A DNA stretch of 64,000 bases from JAHEGP01 sp963792875 (GTDB taxonomy: Bacteria; Pseudomonadota; Gammaproteobacteria; Pseudomonadales; JAHEGP01). Positions within the stretch are counted from its first letter, which is position 1. Each line of letters begins with the position of its first letter. The stretch lies in the NCBI GenBank assembly GCA_963792875.1, contig CAWBXV010000002.1, positions 988,778-1,052,777 of the forward strand, given 5' to 3'. Below are positions 33,697 through 42,179 of the stretch, piece by piece. The notes under the pieces are model-generated. The model saw only the letters and a program-made list of their open reading frames with translations, did not search any database and had not been told where the DNA came from. The position numbers were made by a program, and so were the translations under genes.

Positions 33697-35688
33697 ATGG
33701 ACGCTATCTCGGCATTCAATTACGTGCTGCTGGGCCTGCTGCTGACGGCGGCGCTGGCCAGTCTGGGCCTGGGGCTGCGCCGGTACTGGCAGCGCATCGA
33801 GCGGGGCCGGCCCTGGTTTGGTGACGCCGCCGGCCCGGTGTCGCGCGCATCGCTGCGGGCGCGCTTCAATCCGCAGGCCCTGGTACAGCGCGGCCTGCTG
33901 ACCCGGCGCCTGCTCAAGCGCCCCGTGGCGGGCACTTTTCACAGCATCATGCTGCTGGGGGCCGTGCTGTCGATTTTCGGTCACGCGGTGTTCATGCTGA
34001 GTTTTATCGGGGTGCCGGTCTATGACGGCTGGTTTGGCTATCTCTTCATGAAGCTGGCCCGGGAGCTTGGCGGCATTATGCTGTTCCTGGGCGTCGCCTT
34101 CTTTCTGATCAGGCGCCGCTATCCCCCCGACCGGCTGACCAGCGGCGGACAGACCCGCAAGGGTTTCGAGCACGGCGAAATCGCCCTGCTGGTGATCGTG
34201 GTGGCGGGTTACCTGACGGAGAGCTTCCGCCTGGGCTTTGAGCCCGACGCGGGCACCCCGGAATTTCTCGGCGTGGCCCTCGGCGGCGTCTTTCACGGCT
34301 GGTTCGGCGAGGGCGGTTCGCTGCTGGGCTTCAAGACCCTGTGGTGGGTTCACGGCCTGCTGGGCTGCGCCTTTATCGCCATGATCGCGCACAGCCCCTT
34401 TGCCCACATGATTCTCGGCCCCGCCAATTCGGCGTTTGCCAACCGCAGGCCGGGCATCAATCTGGACCCGGTCGATTTCGATTTCGAAGGCGACGACGAT
34501 ACCGATGAGGAGCCGACCTTCGGCGCCGCCAGGCTCATCGACCTCACGCAGAAGCACCTGCTCGACGCCTCCGCCTGTCTCTGGTGCGGGCGCTGCTATG
34601 AGGTCTGCCCTGCAGCGCAGACGGGCAAGGACCTGTCGCCGAAGAAGGTCATGGCCACCTGCGCCGAGTACCTGGAGCAGGGCCGGTTTGACGACGACTC
34701 GCTCATCGATGTGCTCGGGCGCGAGGCGATGTTCAACTGCACCACCTGCGGCGCCTGCGTGGAGGAGTGTCCCGTCAGCAACAATCCGGCCGAGGTCATC
34801 GTCGAGTTCCGCCGTCACTTCGTCATGGAGCGGTCGGACATGCCGGCCACCATGGCTGCCGCCAACAAGAGCCTCGAGTCCCCCAAGCAGCACCCCTTCG
34901 TCGGCACCAGCGCCAATCCCGAGGATTGGCGGCGGGGCCTGGACGTGCCCCTGTTCGAGCCCGGCCGCACCGAATACCTGCTGTGGATCGGCTGTTCGGT
35001 GATCTATGAGGAGCGCGCCCAGGAGATAGCCCGCGCCATGGTCAGGATTCTGGAGGCCGCCGGCGTCTCCTACGGCATCCTGGAGGAGTCGCGCTGCACC
35101 GGCGACCCCGCCAAGATGATGGGCAACGAGATGCTCTTTGTCGAGCTGGCGCAAGCCAACATCGAGGAGTTCAAGGAGCAGCAGATACACAAGGTTCTCA
35201 CCGTCTGTGCCCACTGTTACAACAGCTTCGACCGCTACTACCCCGAGCTTGGCGCCGCGTGGGAGACCATCCCCCACGCGGTGTTCATCGATCGCCTGAT
35301 CGCCGAGGGCAAGCTCAGCGTGGCTTACAGCAGCGACGAGAAGATCACCTTTCACGACCCCTGCTACCTGGCGCGCCATAACGACATCATCGCGGCGCCG
35401 CGCAGCGTGGTGGCTGCCGTCGGCCAGCTCATCGAGATGCCCCGCAACCAGAAGCAGAGCTTCTGCTGTGGCGCCGGCGGCGGCAACTACTGGGGCGGAC
35501 AGGGCGGCACGGCGCGCATCAGCGATGTGCGCGTGGCCGAAGCCTTTGACACCGGCGCCGACAAGATTGCGACGTCCTGTTCGTTCTGCAATCTGATGCT
35601 CACCGCCAGCGCCAGCAAACACTCCGAGCAGCGCAAGGTGTTCGATATTGCCGAGCTGGTGGCGGAGAAAATTCGTTTCGTCGAATGA
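33697..35688 (+). CDS. Membrane-bound Fe-S oxidoreductase, HdrD/EtfD type
   Basis: A 663-residue protein. The N-terminal 270 residues form about five or six membrane helices of the nitrate-reductase gamma/DsrM type. Two 4Fe-4S motifs follow: CLWCGRCYEVCP near residue 294 and CTTCGACVEECP near 348. Two CCG-type cysteine domains come next, with IGCSVIYEE, CAHCYNSFDRYYP, then FHDPCYLARHN and CCGAGGGNYW. Such proteins pass electrons between a soluble donor (often electron-transfer flavoprotein in fatty-acid oxidation) and the quinone pool. The ATG at 33697 follows AGGG. No etfAB gene lies in the window. Confidence 0.85.
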   Translation: MDAISAFNYVLLGLLLTAALASLGLGLRRYWQRIERGRPWFGDAAGPVSRASLRARFNPQALVQRGLLTRRLLKRPVAGTFHSIMLLGAVLSIFGHAVFMLSFIGVPVYDGWFGYLFMKLARELGGIMLFLGVAFFLIRRRYPPDRLTSGGQTRKGFEHGEIALLVIVVAGYLTESFRLGFEPDAGTPEFLGVALGGVFHGWFGEGGSLLGFKTLWWVHGLLGCAFIAMIAHSPFAHMILGPANSAFANRRPGINLDPVDFDFEGDDDTDEEPTFGAARLIDLTQKHLLDASACLWCGRCYEVCPAAQTGKDLSPKKVMATCAEYLEQGRFDDDSLIDVLGREAMFNCTTCGACVEECPVSNNPAEVIVEFRRHFVMERSDMPATMAAANKSLESPKQHPFVGTSANPEDWRRGLDVPLFEPGRTEYLLWIGCSVIYEERAQEIARAMVRILEAAGVSYGILEESRCTGDPAKMMGNEMLFVELAQANIEEFKEQQIHKVLTVCAHCYNSFDRYYPELGAAWETIPHAVFIDRLIAEGKLSVAYSSDEKITFHDPCYLARHNDIIAAPRSVVAAVGQLIEMPRNQKQSFCCGAGGGNYWGGQGGTARISDVRVAEAFDTGADKIATSCSFCNLMLTASASKHSEQRKVFDIAELVAEKIRFVE

Positions 35689-35745
35689 GCCATGACCGGG
35701 CAGCGCAGGCGCGTTTCTGCCTGCCCGGCGCCAGCAGGTGTCACT

Positions 35746-36180
35746 ATGAGCGATCTCAACGCACGCCTACAGGCGCTACTGGACCGGGAGGAGATTCGGG
35801 ACCTGGTCTGTCGCTATGCGCATCTGGTCTGGCAGAATCGTCCGCTGGACACCGTCGGATTGTTCGCCGAGGACGGCGTCATGGACATGGGCGCGGACGG
35901 CGGCCGCATCGAGGGACGGGCGGCCCTGCGGGCCGTGTACAGCCGGCAGGTGGGGGAGATGATTCTGCACCCCTTTGTCCACAACCACGTCATCGAACTG
36001 GACGGGGAGCGGGCCAGCGGTTTTGCCTATCTCGACCTGCGCTGCGTGCGGGAGGGCCAGAGCCTGATCGGTTCCGGCCATTATCTCGACCGCTACGTGC
36101 GCGAACGCGGCCGCTGGCGCTTCAGCTACCGCAGTTTGATCATGCACTATCTGGTCCCGCCGGGGTCGCCGTGGCAATGA
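35746..36180 (+). CDS. SnoaL/NTF2-like protein
   Basis: A 144-residue protein of the SnoaL-like fold: REEIRDLVCRYAHLVWQNRP, LFAEDGVMDMG, VHNHVIELDGERASGFAYLD and a final GRWRFSYRSLIMHYLVPP strand. Members catalyse hydration, isomerisation or hydroxylation of steroids and aromatics; the active residues here do not pinpoint one. AGGTG lies 7 bases before the ATG. It starts 57 bases after the Fe-S oxidoreductase and is likely co-transcribed. Confidence 0.8.
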   Translation: MSDLNARLQALLDREEIRDLVCRYAHLVWQNRPLDTVGLFAEDGVMDMGADGGRIEGRAALRAVYSRQVGEMILHPFVHNHVIELDGERASGFAYLDLRCVREGQSLIGSGHYLDRYVRERGRWRFSYRSLIMHYLVPPGSPWQ

Positions 36181-36580
36181 TGGCGTCCCGCGGTGGCGGG
36201 AACGGGTGCGCTGCCACCGCGCCAAAGCGTTAGAAGGCGCACCGCAATTGGTGTTAGAAAACGGCGGCGACTCGTGGTATGTTAAGGCCATAGGGTTTGA
36301 AAGGTTGATACGTGGGCCGATAGTCGTGGTGTCCAGAGGTGGTCTCGAGGGGGGCCGTTGCCGGGGAGCGCGATGACCCATGAAGAATAAAACAGGATGT
36401 CGCAGCGCCAACGCCCGGCAACCCGCTTTCTTTTGGGTTTACCGCGGGGTTAACGCGGGGTTGAAGTCACCCAAGCTACAGCATTGACAGCACGCGGATG
36501 GTTTAGTTCATGGTGGCTCCCGCTGTCAGTGCTCCCTGCGCGCTGGTCGTTTCCGGAATCGGTTGGTTGTGGAGGTCATC
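36181..36580. promoter_or_regulatory. Leader of the multiheme cytochrome cluster
   Basis: 400 bases without a gene. A direct repeat CGCGGGGTT occurs at 36443-36451 and 36454-36462, an 11-base period or about one helical turn. A perfect -35 TTGACA follows at 36484-36489; the -10 is poor (TTCATG at 17 bases). The layout fits an activator site next to a weak promoter. No FNR, ArcA or CRP box was recognised. Confidence 0.4.
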
Positions 36581-37195
36581 ATGGGTCGCTTGGTGGATAA
36601 GCTTCCGGGTTTTGTCAGGGCGCTGTTTCGCCCCTCCGCCCGCTGGTCGATTTTTGCGCTGCTCTGTGCCGGCATCGTGCTGGGTGTGGTCGGCTTCCTC
36701 GGCTTCGAGTTCAGCATGAAGATGAGCAGCACCGAGGATTTCTGCGCGAATTCCTGCCATGAAATGCGCGACAATCCCTACGCGGCGCTGCAGACCACCA
36801 GCCACTTTCACAACGCCAGCGGGGTGCGCCCCGATTGCGCGGCCTGCCATCTGCCCAAGCCCTTCATCCCCAAGATGATCCGCAAGATCGAGGCGTCGCG
36901 GGAGGTGTGGGGCCACCTGACCGGGATTATCGATACCCCGGAGAAGTACGCCGAGCATCAGCCCGCGATGAAAGCCCGCGAGGTCGCCCGCCTGCGCGCC
37001 AACGACTCTGCGGAGTGCCGCGCTTGCCACGCGTTCAGCCCGGGCGTGCTGGCCCTGCAGAGCGAGCAGGCCCAGCGATACCATCAGGCCATCGGCAAGC
37101 AGGGCAAGACCTGCATCGACTGCCACCAGGGCATCGCGCATCCGACGGCGGGGGATCCGGGGGTGGTTGGCAGCGGGCAGGTCCCGCAGGCATGA
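36581..37195 (+). CDS. NapC/NirT family tetraheme cytochrome c
   Basis: A 204-residue membrane-anchored quinol dehydrogenase of the NapC/NirT/CymA type. One N-terminal helix (WSIFALLCAGIVLGVVGFLGF) anchors it; the periplasmic part has heme sites CANSCH, CAACH, CRACH and CIDCH. The first is CX3CH rather than CX2CH, followed by EM like the usual Met ligand position. It would take electrons from (mena)quinol and pass them to the periplasmic decaheme proteins encoded next. GGAGG lies 5 bases before the ATG at 36581. It is the first gene of the cytochrome cluster. Confidence 0.92.
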   Translation: MGRLVDKLPGFVRALFRPSARWSIFALLCAGIVLGVVGFLGFEFSMKMSSTEDFCANSCHEMRDNPYAALQTTSHFHNASGVRPDCAACHLPKPFIPKMIRKIEASREVWGHLTGIIDTPEKYAEHQPAMKAREVARLRANDSAECRACHAFSPGVLALQSEQAQRYHQAIGKQGKTCIDCHQGIAHPTAGDPGVVGSGQVPQA

Positions 37196-37283
37196 TCAAT
37201 GAAACATCGCGCCCGGGCACTGGCCGGTTTCAGGGCGCAACAGACATAACAACGCATCAGACGGATATCAGGGGGCAATAACA

Positions 37284-38852
37284 ATGGTCCGCATAACGCG
37301 CCTCACCTTGTTCTTCGGCACGGTCCTCTGGGCCAGCCAGCTGCTTCAGGCCGCCGAACCCCAGTATTCGGCAGATGGCACCAAGGGCTGTCTGGGCTGT
37401 CACGACTACAGCCCCGAGTCGCCGGTGCATCCGTTGGCGCAGACGCCACACGGCAATATGGCCGATGGTGACAACCCGCTCGCCAAAAGGGGCTGCGAGT
37501 CCTGCCATGGACCCAGTGCCGCGCACGTCGAAAAGCCCACTCTGGTGGCGCCGGGCATCAGTTACGGCCCCCGCTGGAGCGCCACGGTCGAGGAGCAGAG
37601 CGCGCCCTGTGCCGAGTGTCACGCCGGCACCGCCGCCAAGCACTGGCCGGGTTCGCTGCACCAGAAGGAGAACCTCTCCTGTGTCAGTTGTCATCAGGCC
37701 CACGTCGTCAAGGACAAGGTGCTGATCGCCGACCAGCAGAGCCAGGTCTGCATCGTGTGCCACAAGGCACAGAAGAGCGGCATGCACGCCATGGAGCAGA
37801 AGCTGGGGCAGAACCCGCCCTGCAGCAGCTGCCATAATCCCCACTCCAGCCCCAGCCCCACCATCGCCATGGTGCAGAACCGCTCCAAGGGCTGCGCGCA
37901 CTGCCACGACCTCGCCCGCATGAGTCAGCAGGCCGGCATCAGCGCCACGGCCATCAGCTACCACAAGGTGATGACGCAGCCGGGCAGGACCTGCATCGAC
38001 TGCCACAAGGGCGTCGCGCACGTCTCCGCCGTCGGTGTGGCGCCGGTGGTGGCACAGGCGGCCAGCAGCAGGGATGTGATCCTGTTTTCGCCGGGACAGT
38101 CTGACGCAGAGTGGGTTGTGACGCGCCACCCCGGCGCCCAGTCGCTGCGGCAGGGTCGGGATTGCCATCAATGCCACCAGGGCGACGAGCGCAAGATGGG
38201 GCTCGCGCTGGGTGAGAAGGGCAGCGTGACCAGCCGCGACATGAGAGTGGCCTTTGCCGTCGAGGGCAAGGATCTGGTGGTCAAACTCTCCTGGAAGGGC
38301 CCCGCCGACGAGCAGCAGATCGCCATGATGTGGGGCAACGACGGCAACACGGCGTTCCGGCGCGGTGGCTGCTGGGCGGCCTGCCATGAGGACATGGACG
38401 GCATGCGCCAGGACAAAGGCCAGGGTCTCAGCAAGTATCTGTGGGTGGCCCGCTCGCAGCAGAAGGCCATCGGTCGCCCGGGGCAGGCCAAACCGGCTGC
38501 CGAGCTCAACGAGTTGCGGGAGCGGGGCAATTTCGTCGAGATATGGAAGGCGGACATCAACAGCACCAAGGACGCCACCATTGCCGGCGGCACGGTGCTG
38601 GACAAGGTCACCTGGACGGAGAACTCCCCGCTCACGGGCAGGGCCACCTTCAGCAAGGGCCAGTGGACCGCCACGTTCCGGCGCCCGCTGCAGGGTGGTC
38701 CCGGCCACTCGAAGAGCTTCCTGCCGGATACCGAGTACACCTTTGGCATCGCGCTGCGGGGGGCTAACAGCAAGCCGGGTCAGCATTGGGTCAGCATGCC
38801 GCTTACCTTCAGCCTGAACAGCAGGGAAACTGACTTCATCGTGCGCAAGTAG
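37284..38852 (+). CDS. Mosaic decaheme cytochrome c with ethylbenzene-dehydrogenase-like domain
   Basis: A 522-residue exported protein (signal ending LLQAAEP). Heme sites in order are CLGCH, CESCH, CAECH, CVSCH, CIVCH, CSSCH, CAHCH, CIDCH, CHQCH and CWAACH (CX3CH). Hemes 1-6 resemble the MtrA/DmsE chain. Hemes 7-8 with YHKVMTQPGRTCIDCHKGVAH-like context copy the last two hemes of the NapC neighbour. The C-terminal 250 residues resemble the heme-binding domain of ethylbenzene/DMS dehydrogenase gamma subunits (GDERKMGLAL, CHEDMDGM, WKADINSTKDATI, FRRPLQGG). It probably shuttles electrons in the periplasm. AGGGGG precedes the ATG. Confidence 0.88.
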   Translation: MVRITRLTLFFGTVLWASQLLQAAEPQYSADGTKGCLGCHDYSPESPVHPLAQTPHGNMADGDNPLAKRGCESCHGPSAAHVEKPTLVAPGISYGPRWSATVEEQSAPCAECHAGTAAKHWPGSLHQKENLSCVSCHQAHVVKDKVLIADQQSQVCIVCHKAQKSGMHAMEQKLGQNPPCSSCHNPHSSPSPTIAMVQNRSKGCAHCHDLARMSQQAGISATAISYHKVMTQPGRTCIDCHKGVAHVSAVGVAPVVAQAASSRDVILFSPGQSDAEWVVTRHPGAQSLRQGRDCHQCHQGDERKMGLALGEKGSVTSRDMRVAFAVEGKDLVVKLSWKGPADEQQIAMMWGNDGNTAFRRGGCWAACHEDMDGMRQDKGQGLSKYLWVARSQQKAIGRPGQAKPAAELNELRERGNFVEIWKADINSTKDATIAGGTVLDKVTWTENSPLTGRATFSKGQWTATFRRPLQGGPGHSKSFLPDTEYTFGIALRGANSKPGQHWVSMPLTFSLNSRETDFIVRK

Positions 38853-38875
38853 CCCAACGGCAGACGGAAACTGTG

Positions 38876-39802
38876 ATGAATAATAAGTGCTTGAAAAGCG
38901 CAGTGATCCACAGGCCAATGGGTCTGCTGCTGGTGCTGTTCGTGACTGCCATGGCCCTGCCGGCGGGGCCGTTGCGCGCCGATAGCGCCGCTGGGTCGTC
39001 GCCCGGGTGTCTGGGGTGTCACGCGGCCAGTGCTGACAAGCCGGTGCATGCGATCCTGCGCACCCGCCATGGGCGCATCGAGAGCGGCGACGCCGGCTGC
39101 GTCAGCTGTCATGGCGCCAGCGCTGAGCACGCTGCGGACCCGGTGCGCAAGGCGCCCGAGATGACCTTCGGGCCCGGTTCGTCCGCGTCGCCCGAGGCGC
39201 AGGTGGCGGCCTGCAAAGGCTGCCACAAAAGCGGCAAGCTGATGTTCGGGCACGGCAGCGTGCATTACGACGAAGACCTCACCTGCACCAACTGCCACAA
39301 CCTGCACGTGCAGCGCGACCCGGTACTCGACGAGAGCACCCAGGCGGACGTCTGCTATACCTGCCATGCCAGGCAGCGCACCCAGGCCAATCTGCCCTAT
39401 CGGCACCCCATCAAGGAAGGCCGCACGCAGTGCAGCGATTGCCATAATCCGCATGGTTCGACCACGCCGTTTTCGCTCAATGAGCCGACGCTGAACGACA
39501 CCTGTTACCGCTGTCACGCGGAGAAGCGCGGGCCGTACCTGTTTGAACACGCGCCCGCGGCCGAGGATTGCAGCACCTGTCACGAGGCCCACGGTGCGGT
39601 CAACGAGGATCTGCTCAAGGCGCGGGGGCCTTTCCTGTGCCAGCAGTGCCATGCCGCCGCGTTCCACCCGAGCGTGGTCTACAGCGGCACGGGGCTTCCT
39701 TCCCGGCAGCCGAACCAGAACATGCTAGGCAAGAATTGTCTCAACTGCCACAGCCAGGTCCACGGCTCCAATCACCCGTCTGGGTCCACGCTGGCTCGGT
39801 AA
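38876..39802 (+). CDS. MtrA/DmsE family decaheme cytochrome c
   Basis: A 308-residue periplasmic cytochrome with a signal peptide (MGLLLVLFVTAMALPAGPLRA). Ten CX2CH sites are present: CLGCH, CVSCH, CKGCH, CTNCH, CYTCH, CSDCH, CYRCH, CSTCH, CQQCH and CLNCH. Length, spacing and ending (GKNCLNCHSQVHGSNHPSG) match the MtrA/DmsE/PioA group, which sits inside the MtrB barrel and wires the periplasm to the outer surface. The start is ATG 38876, 23 bases after the mosaic cytochrome; the porin gene follows 13 bases later. Confidence 0.93.
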   Translation: MNNKCLKSAVIHRPMGLLLVLFVTAMALPAGPLRADSAAGSSPGCLGCHAASADKPVHAILRTRHGRIESGDAGCVSCHGASAEHAADPVRKAPEMTFGPGSSASPEAQVAACKGCHKSGKLMFGHGSVHYDEDLTCTNCHNLHVQRDPVLDESTQADVCYTCHARQRTQANLPYRHPIKEGRTQCSDCHNPHGSTTPFSLNEPTLNDTCYRCHAEKRGPYLFEHAPAAEDCSTCHEAHGAVNEDLLKARGPFLCQQCHAAAFHPSVVYSGTGLPSRQPNQNMLGKNCLNCHSQVHGSNHPSGSTLAR

Positions 39803-39815
39803 AGGAGGGGCTGCA

Positions 39816-42113
39816 GTGAGTAAGATCATAAGAATAACTGCGATACCACTGATCAGCGCCGGCATGGCCATGCAGGGCGCGGCGCAGACCAGCTCGCCCG
39901 GCGGCGAAGACCCCTATGGCGAGCTGGCGCGGGAGACCCGCCCGCTGGCGACGCGTTGGGAGGTGGACTACAGCGGCGAGGTCGAGGTCGGTGCGGGCTA
40001 CGTCAGCCAGGACAACTTCATGTTCGGCCAGTATAACGGCCTGTACGAACAGGGCGGCGTGTTCATCGGCAACGTCGCCTGGCGGGGCTGGCATGGTGAC
40101 GGCCCGCGCTATTTTGACGTCGAAGCGCGCGATCTTGGCTTGGAGACCCGCCGCGGCCTGCTGGAGTGGGGCAGCGCCGGGCGCTTCCGGCTGGGTCTGC
40201 TGTTCGACAATCAGATCCAGATCAAGAACAACGATTCGCGGACGCCCTTCCTGGGCGTGGGTTCATCCGACCTGACGCTCCCGTCCAACTGGCAGAGCGG
40301 CGCCAACACCTCCAACTGGACCACGCTGGATGGCAGTCTGCGCGGCTTCGATCGCGAACTGGAGCGCCACACCTACGGCCTGCAGTTCGACAGCGCCATC
40401 GGCGGCGGCTGGAGCCTCAAGGCGGCGTTGACGACGGAGCACAAGGAGGGGACGACCGATACCGGCGGGGCCATCTATATCGACGCCTCCAACCCGCACG
40501 CGGTGCTGCTGCCGCAGCCGATCGATCAGCGCACCACCCAGTTCGATCTGGCCTTCGACTACGCCGGCGAGGCGAGCCAGTGGAATATCGCCTACTACTT
40601 CTCACATTTCGACAACCGGGAGGACACGCTCACCTGGCAGAATCCCTACGACGCCAACTACGACGCGGTGGCTGCCACCAGCGGTGTCGATTTTCCCAAT
40701 GGCTATGGCGGCCTGGCGGTCGCCCCCGACAACCAGTTCCACCGCCTGCGGCTGGGCGGCTCCTACCGCTTTGCGCCCAGGTGGATGCTGCAGCTGGACG
40801 GCAGCTACGGCCGGGCGTTCCAGGACGATCAATTCCCGGACTACACGGTCAATCGACTGCTGACGGTGAATCAACCCGTGCCCCGCACCAGCCTCGACGC
40901 CACCATGGACACCGCGACCCTCAATGGCGCGCTGCTGTTCAGCGCCACCCGCAAACTCAACCTGGAGGCGCGCTACCGGCTCTACGACCGCCAGAACGAC
41001 AGCCCCCGGGACGGCTATCTCTATGTGCGCGGCGACGGCGGCGATCAGCCCGCCGACACCAAATACAGCAACTACAACGCGCCCCACGATACCCGCAAGC
41101 AGCGCGGCTCGCTCGAGGCCAGTTACCGTCTGCCCAAGCGCAATAAGGTGATACTGGAGTACGCCTACGAGCGGGTCGATCGGCGCAACGCCTCGGTGGA
41201 GCACACCGATGAGAACATCTTCAGCGCCCAGTTCAACACCAGCGCCTGGCAGCCGCTGAACGCGCGCTTCGAGCTGCAGTACAGCGATCTGGCTGCGGAC
41301 ACCTACCAGTGGGATCAATCCTACTATGCCCGCTTCGACGCAGACCTGATCAACGAGACGCCCGACACCCAGCGCTACACCAACCACCCGCTGCTGAGCC
41401 AGTACCACCTCGCCAACCGCGAGCGGCTGCTGGGCAAGGTCGACCTCAATTACCTGCTGGCTCAGGACTGGAGCCTGGCGCTGAACATGCTGTGGCGGCG
41501 CGACGACTTCGACGAGAGCACGCTGGGGCTGACCGACGAATACTGGGACAGCTATATCCTCAGCGCCAACTACCGGGCCACTGAGACCGTCAACCTGACG
41601 GGCTACCTCAACTACAACCGCTACAAGGCCTCCCAGACCAGCCGCAACTTCCGCGGCGGCGCGGAGAAAAACGCGTTCGTGACCACGGGGCCCTTCCCCC
41701 AGGCCAGCGATCCCGGCCAAAACTGGGACGTCGACACCGACGACACCGTCGGCGCGATCGGCGTGGCGCTGCAGTGGCAGGCCATGGAGCGGCTGAATTT
41801 CGACTTCGACTACAGCTATGTCGATACCAAGGGCGAGAATTCCTTCAAGAGCTTCGGCGCCAGCACCACGGTCACCGAGCCGCTGCCGGATCGCAGGACC
41901 CGCCAGCACCAGCTGTCGGTCCAGGGCAGCTGGCATCTGCGGGACAACCTGGCGCTGAACCTGGATTATCGCTACTGGCATTTCGCCAGCGACAACTGGG
42001 CGATTGATGGCGTCGAGGCCAACACCATCGACAAGGTGCTGACCTTCGGTGAAGACAGCGCGGACGAGAACGTCAATTATCTGGGCCTGTCGGTGAGTTA
42101 CCGATTGCGCTGA
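39816..42113 (+). CDS. MtrB/PioB family decaheme-associated outer-membrane porin
   Basis: A 765-residue outer-membrane barrel with a signal peptide ending AQTSS. Typical elements are VEVGAGYVSQDNFMFGQYNGL near the start, DLGLETRRGLLEWGSAGRFR, and many amphipathic strands up to YLGLSVSYRLR, giving about 26-28 strands. It would form the sheath around the MtrA-like cytochrome. The N-terminal CXXC of Shewanella MtrB is absent and the mature protein has no Cys at all. GTG start with AAAGGAGG ahead of it. It sits between mtrA-like and mtrC-like genes, as in known conduits. Confidence 0.92.
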   Translation: MSKIIRITAIPLISAGMAMQGAAQTSSPGGEDPYGELARETRPLATRWEVDYSGEVEVGAGYVSQDNFMFGQYNGLYEQGGVFIGNVAWRGWHGDGPRYFDVEARDLGLETRRGLLEWGSAGRFRLGLLFDNQIQIKNNDSRTPFLGVGSSDLTLPSNWQSGANTSNWTTLDGSLRGFDRELERHTYGLQFDSAIGGGWSLKAALTTEHKEGTTDTGGAIYIDASNPHAVLLPQPIDQRTTQFDLAFDYAGEASQWNIAYYFSHFDNREDTLTWQNPYDANYDAVAATSGVDFPNGYGGLAVAPDNQFHRLRLGGSYRFAPRWMLQLDGSYGRAFQDDQFPDYTVNRLLTVNQPVPRTSLDATMDTATLNGALLFSATRKLNLEARYRLYDRQNDSPRDGYLYVRGDGGDQPADTKYSNYNAPHDTRKQRGSLEASYRLPKRNKVILEYAYERVDRRNASVEHTDENIFSAQFNTSAWQPLNARFELQYSDLAADTYQWDQSYYARFDADLINETPDTQRYTNHPLLSQYHLANRERLLGKVDLNYLLAQDWSLALNMLWRRDDFDESTLGLTDEYWDSYILSANYRATETVNLTGYLNYNRYKASQTSRNFRGGAEKNAFVTTGPFPQASDPGQNWDVDTDDTVGAIGVALQWQAMERLNFDFDYSYVDTKGENSFKSFGASTTVTEPLPDRRTRQHQLSVQGSWHLRDNLALNLDYRYWHFASDNWAIDGVEANTIDKVLTFGEDSADENVNYLGLSVSYRLR

Positions 42114-42179
42114 GACGGATCAGGGCGGTCGGCAGGCCGCAACAGACGATAAGAAGAACGGGAATCACAGGTGACGACC

